From Meghimatium bilineatum (lineage: Eukaryota; Mollusca; Gastropoda; Stylommatophora; Philomycidae): a DNA stretch of 64,000 nt. Both the position numbers and the translations under genes were made by a program. The DNA lies in NCBI GenBank assembly GCA_034231615.1, contig CM067310.1, positions 5,222,510 through 5,286,509 of the forward strand. The letters run 5' to 3'. Positions 1-10,705 of the stretch are shown piece after piece. The notes below the pieces were generated by a model. The model was not told the DNA's origin. It did no database searches and was given only the letters and a program-made list of their open reading frames with translations. The first letter of the stretch is position 1, and the number at the start of each line of letters is the position of its first letter.

Positions 1-78
1 GCTTCTTACGACATGCATGGAAGGTGAACAGTGATGCTATTATTTGCTCCCTTTTCGGGCCCCGGCAACACACGGGCG
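1..78 (-). mobile_element. Type A retroposon, 5' end, cut by window edge
   Basis: On the minus strand this begins with CGCCCGTGTGTTGC and runs through the CCCGAAAAGGGAGC block and the CATGCATGTCGTAAG block shared by the other A copies. The rest lies outside the window. The 5' end matches the full-length copies at 15701, 28167, 33895 and 50070. Confidence 0.75.
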
Positions 79-235
79 TATCTTCGCTCTCAGTTTATGT
101 ATTCCAAATACTGACTAATTCTCACTGACCCTAAGAACATTCGATAAAAGCTGAATCGTTTAGAGCATTGAGAATACGTGATATGCCATTAGGTTGTTTT
201 TTTTTACCTATAAACGGTAATAGGACGATCTACTG

Positions 236-275
236 TTTTCCGGGCTACATCCTGCTAATCCGCAGGAGTTTGAGT
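236..275 (+). repeat. Fragment of the A/B retroposon tail
   Basis: About 35 bases match the conserved tail shared by types A and B (GGGCTACATCCTGCTAATC, then GCAGGAGTTTGAG). The upstream part is diverged. It directly precedes the 32-bp array. Confidence 0.55.
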
Positions 276-286
276 GTAAAGGAGTT

Positions 287-700
287 TCATTAGTTCATCA
301 AAACTCTACCTTATAACATCATTATTTCATGAAAACTCTACCATATAAGATAATTAGTTCATATAAACTCTACCCTATAACATCATTAGTTCATATAAAC
401 TCTACGAGATCATTAGTTCATATAAACTCTACAAGATCATTAGTTCATGAAAACTCTACCATATAACATCATTAGTTCATGAAAACTCTACCATATATTA
501 TAATTAGTTCTCGTAAACTCTAATCTATAACATCACCAGTTCATGTACACTCCAAACTATTACATTAGTTTACATAAACTCCACCCTATTACATCTCCAG
601 TTCATGTACTCTCCACCCTATTACATTATTAGTTCATATAAACTCCACCCTACAACATCATCAGTTCATGTAACCTCCACTCAATAACATCATCAGTTAA
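287..700. repeat. Degenerate 32-bp minisatellite, about 13 units
   Basis: Units follow a pattern of CATTAGTTCATGAAAACTC, a TACCATATAA block, then CAT. Unit length varies where TATAACAT is missing (near 405-435). Units after about 540 diverge, with CACCCTATTACAT replacing ACCATATAACAT, so the array decays to the right. Confidence 0.85.
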
Positions 701-1282
701 TTCTAGCGTCAAATGAAACACGTCGCGTGCACTTGTTCTACTTAACAATTACAATCCAGTATTGAACATCCAAACCACCAACTCCTATGGGACCTCACTT
801 CACCTGAGCTTTACTTTAGGAAAGAATGGACAAGCCATATTTCTTTCACTTCTGCGCAAGTCCTTGTCTAACTTTTTCCGCGCGTAAAAATACTGATTTG
901 TGTGTGTTTTACGTCCGTGTGTAATTATTGTAACAATTCTCAGAAATTGTCTTGTGTTAAATGAAATTCTTGTTGAATTGGAGATGTCATCAATGAATTA
1001 TGTTGTATTGTGTTGAAATGATGAATTATTGTCGATCTAACGATGATGATGATGTGTGAGGAAGTGTTGAGATGCATCATAAAGGACTTAATCAAGTGTC
1101 GGTCGTGTTGTTGTACAATATAAACGTGAGTTGCGTGGGTTCAATTCTACAAGACGCGGTTGATTTCCCGTGGGGGATATGCGACCCAGATGATACACTG
1201 ATTATTTAATTACTGGGAGTTGTAAAAGGGAGTTGGTAGTAGAATGTGTGGTTGGTGTTAATGTGGGTTGGTTTGTTAAGAT
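701..1282. other. Unassigned stretch
   Basis: AT-rich sequence with short GAT runs near 1040-1055. I see no coding pattern, RNA gene or recognisable element. Confidence 0.5.
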
Positions 1283-2430
1283 TGAGTGGGGTAAGTGAGA
1301 GAGAGAGAATAGAGAGTGAGAGAACATGTGAAGGTGTGAGTGGGAGAGAGTAAGAGAAAGTGAGAGTGTGAGTGAGTGAGAGTGTTAGATAGAGGGTTAG
1401 TGAGAGTTTGAGTGAGAGTGTGTATGAGAGATTGTGAGAGATCGTGAGCGAGTGTAAATGAGTGTGTGAGAGAGAGAGTGTGAGTGTGAAAGATCGTCTG
1501 AACGTTTGAGTGAGAGGGTAAATGATAGTTTAAATGAGTGTGAGAGGGTGTGAGTGAGTGTAAATGAGTGTGAGAGGGTGTGAGTGAGTGTAAATGACAG
1601 TGTAAGTGAGAGGGTGTGGGTGAGTGTAAATGAGTGTGAGAGGGTGTGAGTGAGTGTAAATTAGTGTGAGAGGGTGTGAGTGAGTGAATGTAAATGACAG
1701 TGTAAGTGAGAGGGTGTGAGTGAGTGAATGTAAATGACAGTGTAAGTGAGAGGGTGTGAGTGAGTGTAAATGAGTGTGAGAGGGTGTGAGTGAGTGTAAA
1801 TGACAGTGTAAGTGAGAGGGTGTGAGTGAGTGTAAATGCGTGTGAGAGGGTGTGAGTGAGTGTAAATGAGTGTGAGAGGGTGTGAGTGAGTGTAAATTAG
1901 TGTGAGAGGGTGTGAGTGAGTGCAAATGACAGTGTAAGTGAGAGGGTGTGAGTGAGTGTAAATGAGTATGAGAGGGTGTGAGTGAGTGTAAATGGCAGTG
2001 TAAGTGAGAGGGTGTGAGTGAGTGTAAATGAGTGTGAGATGGTGTGAGTGAGTGTAAATTAGTGTGAGAGGGTGTGAGTGAGTGTAAATGAGTGTGAGAG
2101 GGTGTGAGTGAGTGTAAATGACAGTGTAAGTGAGAGAGTGTGAGTGAGAGAGTGTGATTGAGAGTGTGTGAGTAACAGAGATATTGAGTGAATGAGAGAA
2201 AGTGTCAGTGAAAGAGAGCGCGAGTGAGAGAGATAGTGTGTGAGTGAGAGAATGAATGAAAGATAGTCTGAATGAGATAGAGTGAATGAGAGAGATTGTC
2301 AAAAAATGCCCGGGAGAGATAGTGTGAGTATGAAAGTGAGAGAAAGTGTGAGGGAGTGTGAAAAAGTGGGAGTATGAATGAGGGAGTAAGAGTACGTAGG
2401 AGTGAAAGAACTTGTGTGAGAGTGATACAA
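1283..2430. repeat. GTGAG-rich array with a 28/36-bp higher-order core
   Basis: The core (about 1534-2150) alternates a 28-bp unit (GAGAGGGTGTGAGTGAGTGT plus AAATGAGT) with a longer unit carrying GACAGTGTAAGTGA. The flanks fade into plain GTGA/GAGA microsatellite. Minus-strand open frames of Ser/His/Pro/Leu repeats here are by-products of the repeat. Confidence 0.9.
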
Positions 2431-2486
2431 TGGCATGCTAGGAGATTCTCCTTATATAGGCAATAGCTGGTTGAAACACACAACAC

Positions 2487-2748
2487 TCTTCTTCCTCTTC
2501 GATCTTTCTCAAAATCCTGCGGATTACCAGGATGTAACCCGGAATGTAACGGAATGTGTTATGTCACGGTTCACAGATTAGGTTTGAGATATGCGTCTGT
2601 CAAGCTGACACATCCGATTTCATCACGGCTTCAGATCACCTAGATCTTCCATGGGATGGGACAACCAACTTCACACTCAAAGACCTACTTAGTCGCCTCT
2701 TACAAAATGCATGACAAGTAACAATGCCAGTATTCCTTGCTCCACTTA
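2487..2748 (-). mobile_element. Type A retroposon, diverged, 5'-truncated
   Basis: The minus strand reads the A consensus from the GCAAGGAATA block to the GAAGAGGAAGAA tail. It keeps ATCGGATGTGTCAGC and the CAGGATTTTGAGA tail. The start with the CGCCCGTGTG motif is absent. Many substitutions make this an old copy. Confidence 0.7.
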
Positions 2749-2842
2749 GAAGAGCCCTCAGCCAAACCCGTCTCAAGTACGTTTTGTTATTTAGATTTGT
2801 CACGATATCGGAAAGGGCCCCTTGTTGGGCCCTCTGCTGTCA

Positions 2843-2945
2843 CCAATTATATACTTGGAGTCGCCTTGGCTATTTTGGCATGCGATTCGAAGTATATAAA
2901 TGGTGACCAACCTAAAGCCCAATAAAAGTCACACAAATTTAACAA
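2843..2945 (+). repeat. Type E dispersed repeat fragment
   Basis: ATGCGATTCGAAGTATATAA followed by ATGGTGACCAACC matches 22190-22330, and the TATATACTTGGAGTCG part matches 17268-17290. A TATA-like AGTATATAAAT core is present in two of three copies. Family unknown; a promoter-bearing terminal repeat is possible. Confidence 0.4.
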
Positions 2946-3278
2946 ATGGGGTCCTAATTAATTCGGTAGAAAGGTCTTTCTCCGATGCGGTAATGTCTCG
3001 GCAATGACCGTCTACAGAATAAGACCTACTTGCTAACGGAAAATAAGCCTTCATAATTACTCATTTCAATATTCCAGAGAGTTTCATTGGTTACAATGAT
3101 TGCACTTTGTGCAGTAGCTAATGATACTCAAGGGAATATTCCAAGTAGTCATTTTAGAAGGCTGGATTTCCCATTAACTAGTAGGTGTAATTCGTTGAAC
3201 AAGGGACATTCAGGAATACATGCATATTTCTACAATTTTTATATTCTTCTTCTTCTTCATCGTTCTTCAGTTAGGCAT
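2946..3278. other. Unassigned stretch
   Basis: Unique-looking AT-rich DNA with a short TTCTTC run just before the 17-bp array. Overlapping open frames here run into the array and have no recognisable domain. Confidence 0.45.
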
Positions 3279-3484
3279 CAGGTTACAGCACCAATCAGGT
3301 TACAGCACCAATCAGGTTACAGCACCAATCAGGTTACAGCACCAATCAGGTTACAGCACCAATCAGGTTACAGCACCAATCAGGTTACACCACCAATCAA
3401 GTTACAGCACCAATCAGGTTACAGAACCAATCAGGTTACAGCACCAATCAGGTTACAGCACCAATCAGGTTACAGCACCAATCG
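3279..3484. repeat. 17-bp minisatellite, 12 copies
   Basis: The unit is CAGGTTACAGCACCAAT, repeated almost perfectly. The few variants (ACACCACCAATCAAG, ACAGAACC) sit in the middle. Seventeen is not a multiple of three, so the long open frames across it are chance. Confidence 0.95.
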
Positions 3485-3609
3485 CTTCAATGAATTGTGT
3501 GATTATCTTTAGGTCATCCATGGAACCCCTCAAGTCTGGAAGCAGTGCCGTCTCAGTAGGCCATATTTTCTCCCTCTCTTCTTGGTAGACATATTTTATA
3601 TAATATCTA

Positions 3610-3769
3610 CAATTTGTATCCCAACACTGTGCTACCAATTTGTATCCCAACACTGTGCTACCAATTTGTATACCAACACTGTGCTACCAATTTGTATCCC
3701 AACACTGTGCTACCAATTTGTATCCCAACACTGTGCTACCAATTTGTATCCCAACACTGTGCTACCAAT
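3610..3769. repeat. 26-bp minisatellite, 6 copies, abutting a LINE tail
   Basis: The unit reads CAATTTGTATCCCAACACTG then TGCTAC. Copies are nearly identical, with one TATACC variant. The last unit ends exactly where LINE-like coding begins. Confidence 0.95.
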
Positions 3770-4199
3770 GTCAAACATGGTCGGTAACAGCTTCGCAGCA
3801 AAGAAAAATCGTCACATGTGAAATGAAGTGTCTGAGAAAAGCTGCAATGGTTACCAAACTAGATAAAATAAGAAATGAAGAAATTAGGAAAAGAGTTGGT
3901 ATAATATCATGTATCGAACATATTGAGAGACAGCAAGTAAAATGGTTCGGTCACCTTATGAGAATGAAGCCAAACCAAATACCAATATGAGCATACGCTA
4001 CAAGAATATCCGGACGTAAGGCCAAAGGTAGGCCAAGAAAACGGTGGATAGAAAACAACAAGATGGCTTTGAATAAACACGGACTAAATGCAACATCGGC
4101 GACACATCTGGCCTTGGAACGACAGCTTAAGCTCTCACCCCTATGCTTAACGGCAAGTGTGAATGCGATCAACAATCATTCACCTGGGGAAAGACAATA
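3766..4199 (+). pseudogene. LINE (group a) reverse transcriptase C-terminal tail
   Basis: Translation begins CQTWSVT, continues through REMRCLRK-type sequence (here CEMKCLRKA), IRNEEIRKRVG, VKWFGHLMRM and, after an in-frame TGA at 3988-3990, GRKAKGRPRKRWIE. This order is typical of the region after the palm/thumb of animal non-LTR retrotransposon ORF2 proteins. Only the last 140 or so residues remain, so it is 5'-truncated, and the internal stop makes it dead. The same group occurs at 18997 and 30880. The family call is confident; the exact clade is not. Confidence 0.75.
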
Positions 4200-5777
4200 G
4201 ACAATAGTATTCAGTCATTCCCAACTAGCCGTTAACGGATGCTGGTTCGCCCACTACAGTTGATTCTGACGATTTACGTTGGTAAGAACAGGACGGCTGT
4301 AGGTTCTTCTAGCCCAAAGATTAGCCTCCAGCAACTGTGGTCAGCACGTTTATTTTCTCCCTGGTCGGTGCGTACTCTGATAACTATGGACAACTACTTC
4401 TCTGATAACTGGTCAGCTCATTTTAGTATCTCTGTGGTCAGCATGTTCTCTGATACCCGTAGTCATCATAAGTACTGTCAGATTAGCTTGGCGGGCCAGA
4501 AATAAATATCATATCGGGCCGGATTTAGCCCGTTGATCTTTTATTGTACAGCACAGATGAAGATCTTCGGGGGCTTCTAGAACAGGACAACCTCAGTATA
4601 TAAACACACCATCTCTTACAGGGTTGCTGGTGTGTGATGGTTGGTTCTAGTTGGAAACTAGTGACGCCTTTTTACTTTTCATATGTAATTACGCCAATTT
4701 ACGCTTGATTTAAGAATCAATGTTTGTAAATGGAATTTGAATAACACCGATTGTATGTCATTTATGCACCATCTCTACAAACTTGATTTACTTTCATTGT
4801 AAGCGAAATTTACGTACCAGTGCTGTAACCTGTATTTTTATTCACATCATTCTTTCAATTATCGCTAAGTCGATTCTTTATGAATCCAGTAATATAGCTC
4901 TTCTGTTTGCTGTTCCATCAACTTTTCTCTCACCCACACTTTATCCAGTTAACGGCACGTCTGGGGGGACCATGTCAAGTGTATATTTATACGTATGTCT
5001 AAATTCTTCCTCAGATGCAGTTTGCGTCCTTTTATTAGTGTCAAGTGCAGACTCTTTAATGTGGTACGAACCCAAAATATACAAAGAGTGTGCTGGGTGT
5101 TCATAAATCTCTGCCACCAAACATTTATTTACATTCAACTTTAGACTTCATTTCCAATCAGAAGAACGATCGCCTCCATTAACGGGGTCTGTACCCCCCT
5201 TCCTGACCATCGGATCTGATCGAGACCTTATCATCAGCCATCAAGTAATGCCTTATTATGCGGTTATAAAACAGTGATCGGTAAAGTAAAAACGGATAAT
5301 TCAGACAGGCATGCACCAAAGCGGAAAAAAGGATGTGCGTCGTGTAGCCGAATTAAAAATGAAAGGGGGGTTGGGCTCCTTGTGACATCACTGATAGCAA
5401 GGTCAATAAACATGGTAACAATAAACATGGTCTTAGCTGATTACTGGTCGGCTATCGGGGACCTGGGCCAGTTGCGAGAGCATCGCGTGCGGCCATGCGC
5501 AAACGTGAGTATGCGTGCGTACTTCTAAATCCGGAAGCACACTGGTCTGCCAGTGTTGTTTTTGTGGATGTCATAGGGTCTTCTCTTGACCGAAATCCTG
5601 TTTCAATTTTCAATTGTGTGTTATGTATGTTACTGCTATAGTTTAGTTAGTTCTGGTAAAATCAGACGACTTTCAATATTTTCTATAAGGCAATGACAAC
5701 ACCAATTTAAATTGCTTGTCCGCGATTTCTGTTGCTTTTAGCGCAGTGTTACACATCAGTAATATACCTAAATAAAA
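4200..5777. other. Unassigned stretch with a hAT-end-like motif
   Basis: GGGCCGGATTTAG at 4516-4528 resembles the terminus of the hAT MITEs at 10768 and 33951, but I see no partner end. Degenerate repeats of CTCTGATAACT and GGTCAGC occur at about 4330-4460. A 107-codon frame at 4783-5106 and a minus frame at 4941-5138 match nothing I recognise. Confidence 0.45.
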
Positions 5778-5825
5778 GATGACGTTTATATTTAACGTTT
5801 CGGCAAACTAAAACATCTTTTACAT
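5778..5825 (-). ncRNA. Hammerhead-like motif, degenerate
   Basis: The minus strand reads AGATGTTTTAGTTTGCCGAA then ACGTT. This has the GATG...CCGAAACG arrangement of the motif set described at 14813, 46423 and 61441. The CTGATGA box is poorly kept, so I treat it as a relic. Confidence 0.25.
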
Positions 5826-5861
5826 CGACTACATTTTTGTTGTCCTTCTTTCTTTACGTCG

Positions 5862-6110
5862 GCGATGTCTTTGCCCTTCTATTCTTCTTCTTCTTTTTCA
5901 TCCTCTCTTCCTCATCCTCTTCTTTCTGTTCTCTCTCTATTCCCTCTTTTCACTCCTCTTATTCTCCCTTTTTCCTCTTGGACAATCCTCTCTCTTCTTT
6001 CTCATGATCCTATATTCCCTCATTTCCCTCTTTCCTGTTATCCTCTTTCCTCTTTCGCCTTTTACTCATCATCTTTCTTCCTCTTCCCGTGCATTCACTT
6101 TGTTACGTCA
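5862..6110. repeat. CT-rich low-complexity tract
   Basis: The plus strand is almost all C and T, with runs of TCTTC and CCTC and no fixed period. The serine/leucine/phenylalanine-rich frame across it is compositional. Confidence 0.8.
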
Positions 6111-6152
6111 AATCTGAAGTCTCTTTGGATTATCCGTTATAATGAATGTATT

Positions 6153-6315
6153 TCCCGCGAAGACGAATGTGTCAGGACATTGGCGCAAAAAACCGGCGAT
6201 ACAACGCATTTCCATTCTCTGGACTATATACTGCTGGAGATCTAGTAGGACCATTGTCCTATTGCAAGAGAGATCTAGTGGGAGTTTGAGAATGAACGCT
6301 GAAGAAGAAGAAGAC
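6153..6315 (+). mobile_element. Type B retroposon with 9-bp TSD
   Basis: The element carries GCGAAGACGAATGTGTCAGG, CATTGGCGC, CAACGCATTTCCATTCTCTG, the ATCTAGTAGGACCATTGTCC block, GGGAGTTTGAGAATGAACGC and a GAAGAAGAAG tail. GAATGTATT flanks it at 6144-6152 and 6316-6324, a perfect 9-bp target-site duplication. That marks a discrete insertion. It is about the length of the 157-bp minus copy at 37722. Confidence 0.8.
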
Positions 6316-6440
6316 GAATGTATTGAAGTACTAATTTACATTAAAACTGCGATATCTGCAGCTTCAAAAGTAATGTAATGTTTTTCAACACTCTCTGGAA
6401 ATAGCAAATAACGAAGTGATTTATTTCTACACCTACTAAC

Positions 6441-6814
6441 CATCATGCTACATCAAGCTACATCAAGCTACATCAAGCTACATCAAGCTACATCAAGCTA
6501 CATCAAGCTACATCAAGCTACATCAAGCTACATCAAGCTACATCAAGCTACATCACGCTACATCAAGCTACATCACGCTACATCAAGCTACATCAAGCTA
6601 CATCAAGCTACATCAAGCTACATCAAGCTACATCAAGCTACATCAAGCTACATCAAGCTACATCAAGCTACATCAAGCTACATCACGCTACATCACGCTA
6701 CATCAAGCTACATCAAGCTACATCAAGCTACATCAAGCTACATCAAGCTACATCAAGCTACATCATGCTACATCAAGCTACATCAAGCTACATCAAGCTA
6801 CATCATGCTACATT
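6441..6814. repeat. 10-bp minisatellite, 37 copies
   Basis: The unit is CATCAAGCTA, nearly perfect over 37 tandem copies, with scattered CATCACGCTA and CATCATGCTA variants. The unit is close to one helical turn of B-DNA. One frame stays open throughout because no frame of the unit has a stop. Confidence 0.97.
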
Positions 6815-6929
6815 AAACCTTTAGAAGTTAGCAGACTTTTAGAGGGGAGATCTATTCTCCTCCTAATCCTGTAACACTTAATTATTGCATAAAAAGTTTT
6901 CCATGTCTTCAGCAGAGACGTCTCAAATC

Positions 6930-7095
6930 GTTCTGCACCTGTATTTTAAACAAAACATGCAACCAACATAATTCTACACCTGTATTTTAAACAAAACATG
7001 CAACCAACATAATTCTACACCTGTATTCTAAACAAAACATGCAACCAACATAATTCTACACCTGTATTCTAAACAAAACATGAAACCAACATAAC
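6930..7095. repeat. 41-bp tandem repeat, 4 copies
   Basis: Each unit contains TTCTACACCTGTATTTTAAA, CAAAACATGCAACC and AACATAA. Copies differ by only one or two bases. It lies next to a degenerate hammerhead-like pair. Confidence 0.93.
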
Positions 7096-7104
7096 AACAT
7101 AATA

Positions 7105-7365
7105 ATTAAATGTTTCGACCAAAATGATTTTTGCAAATGCAATTAAATGCCACATACCGTTATCTATCAGAGTATTCTTGATGAACAAACACATCCAGTT
7201 TCAGCTGTAAGCTTTCTTATTGTTATCGCTGTTAGTTTCGTATTGAGTAACAAACTATTAACAAACATATTTTTTCAGCTAAGACTATGTTTTTGTTATC
7301 ATATTTCGAACAAAGTATTACTTTACATTTCTTGCACTGAAAACGTCTTGAGGTCAAAACGTTGA
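7105..7365. repeat. Degenerate inverted pair of hammerhead-like arms
   Basis: The minus strand at about 7105-7135 reads ATTTTGGTCGAAACATTT. The plus strand at about 7328-7362 reads CTGAAAACGTCTTGAGGTCA then AAACGTT. The arms face each other about 220 bp apart, as in the better pair at 46190-46500. Conservation is poor. A 72-codon frame between them has no recognised domain. Confidence 0.3.
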
Positions 7366-7430
7366 ATTATTATTTTGTTAATAAATTGAATGTTTTGTAG
7401 AAACTCCAGGCATTTCAAGAAATAAAACGA

Positions 7431-7795
7431 CTATAGTAGAAATCCGATTATCCGAATCCTTAATTAACCGAATACCCGATTATAGAATCGAATTTGGGTG
7501 AAATAATTTTAGAGCGTTAGCAGACTCGGTAGAGAGGTCCCGGGGGGAGTGAGCACATGCCGTTAGTATGTAGTTTATATTCAATACATAGCTGCTTACA
7601 TACTTCTGTACCTTTATCACTAAAATTCCGTTCATTTCAATGTATGATTGTATGTATGTACACTGTTTTGTTTCATTTCTGAGCTATATACAATTATCCG
7701 AATTTTCAATTATCCAAATTTTCAATTATCCGAATTTTCAATTATCCGAATTTACTCGATTCCCAATTAATTCGGATAATCGGATTTATATTGCC
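7431..7795. mobile_element. pogo/Tigger-like MITE
   Basis: The left end has GTAGAAATCCGATTATCCGA at 7436. The right end, read in reverse, has ATATAAATCCGATTATCCGA ending near 7793. This is an imperfect terminal inverted repeat of about 30 bp with TA near each boundary. ATCCGATTATCCGA-type ends are typical of pogo/Tigger and jerky-like transposons (family knowledge). The 360-bp body has no transposase. A 16-bp internal repeat (CAATTATCCGAATTTT, four copies) sits at about 7688-7752. Confidence 0.55.
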
Positions 7796-7999
7796 TATCT
7801 CTATGATGGAGGGTAATGGAGAGAAGGATTATTTCCTGAGAGATAATTATATATCCAAGGGAACCCACACAACTCTCTGCAGTATTAGAATGATTTGAAG
7901 CGCTCTCTGCTGAAAGGCATTAAAGATGTCATTGCAAGAATTAAGTGTTGTGGGGAGGGGGGCTTCCCTATATATATATATATGTCTGTTATCTACTAG

Positions 8000-8231
8000 A
8001 TGTGGCGCATGGCAGAGAGGTTAGAACGCTAGTCTCATACGAGTGAGGTCTAGAGTTTGATCCCCTGTAAGGACTGGGTTTTTTTTCTGTCGGAGGGTAA
8101 ATTAGTTGGTAGTAGTTAATGAGTTTGCCTCTCTTTTGGAGAGGCGTGCTCCTTTCAACCAGCGGACAGAGTCCAATTAGGTTATATCAGGACACACTAC
8201 CATAAAATATTAGAGGTAACAAAGACCCCAT
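8000..8231 (+). mobile_element. Type C SINE with tRNA-derived head
   Basis: TGTGGCGCATGGCAGAGAGG followed by TTAGAACGCT resembles a tRNA D-arm and A box. TCTAGAGTTTGATCCCC at 8050-8064 resembles the B box. The 124-bp body from 8108 (GGTAGTAGTTAATGAGTTTG, GAGAGGCGTG, CCTTTCAACCAGCGGACA) recurs nearly unchanged at 11066-11189. Head plus conserved body is the usual SINE layout. TSDs were not found. Confidence 0.6.
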
Positions 8232-8339
8232 TATGACAAGGGTAAATTAAAAAAAAAACAACAAATAAAAACGCCCCCTGTACATGAAGTGACGACAGCT
8301 ATTCAATCCCCTCGAACAACAACAGTTGAACGACAACGG

Positions 8340-9450
8340 AAGAATAACCAACATAATTCAGATATATGCGTCATGTAATTATAACAATAAAGAGGAAGAA
8401 AGAACAGTCTTTTTCCAACAGCCTATCTGTTTCCATAAACAAAGTCAATGACAGAGAAAAACTGTATGTTATGGGAGACTTCAATGGCAGAGTAAGTAAA
8501 CACAAAAATCGAATTATGTCTTGGCAGCTTTTTCGATCTAATAACAGAACGCCACAAACACGACGAAGAAATGATAGCATAGAGCTAGAATTAATAATAA
8601 CAAACACTTTTTTCCAGCATAGAAAAAGCCAAATCAATACTTGGTACAAGTGGGACAACTTAAATCAAGCACCCCAAATATATTTCATACTTATTAGGCA
8701 CAAAGAAAACAGGATACACCATAGATACTAGGGTACTCTCAAACATCGAAATAAATACAGACCACAGGCCTGTCATACTGATAGAAAGATTACCATCAGG
8801 ACAGGCAGAGTACACGGTGAAACCGATTAGACAAGCACAAGACTTAGGTGTGAACCTTCTTAAACTACAGGACGAAACAATAACAGACAAACTATACCAA
8901 GCAATGACTAAGGTTTATGAAAAACTACAAATGGAACACGTTATATGGAACAAAACAACAGCTCACAAACATATGCATATATCACACAATGGCATTGGGT
9001 CAAAGGGCATGAGCCCATGCACCGCTGTATCAGCAACCAATTAACCAACAATGAAAAACTACCAACCGCGATTAGCATACATAACAAATTGATAATTTTC
9101 AAAACAACAATGATAAATAATCTAAAACCTTATGTGGCGCACACAAAAAAATAAAAAAATGAAGGTGTGTAAAAGAACTGCTTCTTGGAATGAGAAATCA
9201 AACAAGCAATCAGTAAAAAGAAGCAAACATTAAAAAAATATGGGTAATAAAAGGTAACCAAAAGTATTATGTTCAGAATCGTTTAGAGAGAAAAAATGCC
9301 AAACGAGCAATACAACAAGCAAAAGAGAATGCGGGGAAGGAATAGGGTGAACCCCTGTCTGACATATGCACTAAAAGACCAAGAGACTTTTTCAAGAGTA
9401 TAACTCAAATAGCCAAAGACAAAAAAAAACTCCGAATTCCCCAACGACGC
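8340..9450 (+). pseudogene. LINE ORF2 endonuclease region, decayed
   Basis: Pieces of the apurinic-type (EEP) endonuclease appear in changing frames. IIQIYASCNYNN comes near 8353 and LYVMGDFNGRV near 8460 (the GDFN catalytic motif). ITNTFFQHRK and NTWYKWDN come near 8600-8660, and NTDHRPV at 8757-8772 matches the C-terminal catalytic DH motif. Downstream come the linker-like ASWNEKSNKQSVK (near 9180), NAKRAIQQAKENAGKE (near 9295) and RPRDFFKSI (near 9380). At least three frame changes and several stops show it is dead. A type D fragment sits inside it. The strand and order agree with the LINE tail at 10205, so both may come from one copy that lost its reverse-transcriptase core. Confidence 0.7.
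8985..9048 (+). repeat. Type D repeat fragment
   Basis: GGCATTGGGTCAAAGGGCAT, GAGCCCATG and ATCAGCAACCAATTAACC match 63794-63860. CAACC-type repeats end both copies, as at the 3' end of a retroelement. It interrupts the LINE endonuclease remnant. Confidence 0.6.
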
Positions 9451-9514
9451 TTAAGGTACAAGTGGAAATGACAATAGAAAATAGAAAGATAGAAGAAAAA
9501 GGAGAAAACCAGGA

Positions 9515-10010
9515 ATAAGAAAAGTGAGAAGACGAGATAGAGGGCGAGCAAGAAGAGCGACAAGAGGTAGAGGACGAGGAAGAAGAGGTAGAGGACAAGG
9601 AAGAAGAGGTAGAGGACAAGGAAGAAGAGGTAGAGGACGAGGAAGAGAACGAGGAAGAAGAACGAGAAGAGGTAGAGGACGAGGAAGAAGAGGTGGAGGA
9701 CGAGGAAGAAGAGGTAGAGAACGAGGAAGAAGAGGTGGAGGGCGAGGAAGAAGAGCGAGAAGAGGTAGAGGACGAGGAAGAAGAGGTGGAGGATGAGGAA
9801 GAAGAGGTAGAGGACGAGGAAGAAGAGGTAGAGGACGAGGAAGAAGAGGTGGAGGACGAGGAAGAAGAGGTAGAGGACGAGGAAGAAGTGGTAGAGGACG
9901 AGAAAGAAGTGGTAGAGGACGAGGAAGAAGAGGTGGAGGACGAGGAAGAAGAGGTAGAGGACGAGAAAGAAAAGGAGGGAGAAAAAAAGAGAAACAAAAC
10001 GAAAAGGAAT
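9515..10010. repeat. GA-rich 21-bp minisatellite
   Basis: The main unit is GAGGAAGAAGAGGTAGAGGA plus C, with shorter GAGCGAGAAGAGGTA variants early on. Twenty-one is a multiple of three, so plus frames encode EEEEVED or RRGRGRG runs and the minus strand encodes serine-rich runs. It replaces the place where a LINE reverse transcriptase would sit, between endonuclease and tail fragments. Confidence 0.93.
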
Positions 10011-10204
10011 GAAAAGTAGACCAGGAAAAAGCAGATAAAGACGAAAATAGAAGAAATTTTTAAAAGACAACGAAGAAAATAGTAAGGAAGCAGCAGAAGA
10101 TATTGAATTTGATGAAGAATTAGTTATTTACCCTAACGTTTTTTTATGTGCAACTCTGCGCTAAAATAGAAGGTTATTCTGAACGTTAAGTGGAGTGACT
10201 TTAT

Positions 10205-10522
10205 ATCTAACACTACTATAAGAGAGGAAAGCAAACAAACCTATATATCTTCCTTCATTAGACAAAGGCGTTGGACTTACATCGGCCATGTTCTCAGAAT
10301 GAACAGCCTAAGAATTCCCCAGCAGTCACTATATTGGGTTCCACCCGGAGTAAGAAGAAGAGGGAGACCTAGAGAAACTCTACGAAGAACCATTAATAGA
10401 GAAGGCATGTCAATGAACCTAAACAACACACAACAATTGAAAGACCTGGCAACACAAAGACAGAAATGGAAAGCAATGGTTTCTGCCCTATACGCCGCCT
10501 ATGGCCCTGGAGGAACATAACA
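10205..10522 (+). pseudogene. LINE (group b) ORF2 C-terminal tail
   Basis: The frame reads SNTTIREES, RQRRWTYIGHVLRM, IPQQSLYW, RRRGRPRETLRRTI and, near the end, QKWKAMVSALYAAYGPGGT before the stop. This is the standard C-terminus of many animal LINE ORF2 proteins. The 3' side continues as ACATAACATAACATAAC, a short repeat like a LINE 3' terminus. The frame from 10205 to the stop is open, but the fragment is 5'-truncated. Related tails lie at 30430 and 47738. Confidence 0.75.
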
Positions 10523-10705
10523 TAACATAACTGCGCTAATGGCAGCAGAAACGGCAGACAAGCAATTGAAAATTGTACATTTTTATGACGTGATTCCGTA
10601 ATTTTGGAACAAATTTAATTCTAATTTTACGAGAATTGAACTGCACAAGAGAAGTTATCAAACATATTTGTGTTAGTTAAAATATAACTCGTATGGCGAT
10701 GTACA

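Noticed and set aside
3465..3653. 62-residue minus-strand frame between two arrays
   Set aside because: Its first part reads through the 26-bp repeat. The rest shows no motif I can name.
4783..5106. 107-residue protein with a hydrophobic start
   Set aside because: No recognised domain, an opposite-strand frame of similar quality, and no splice or promoter context.
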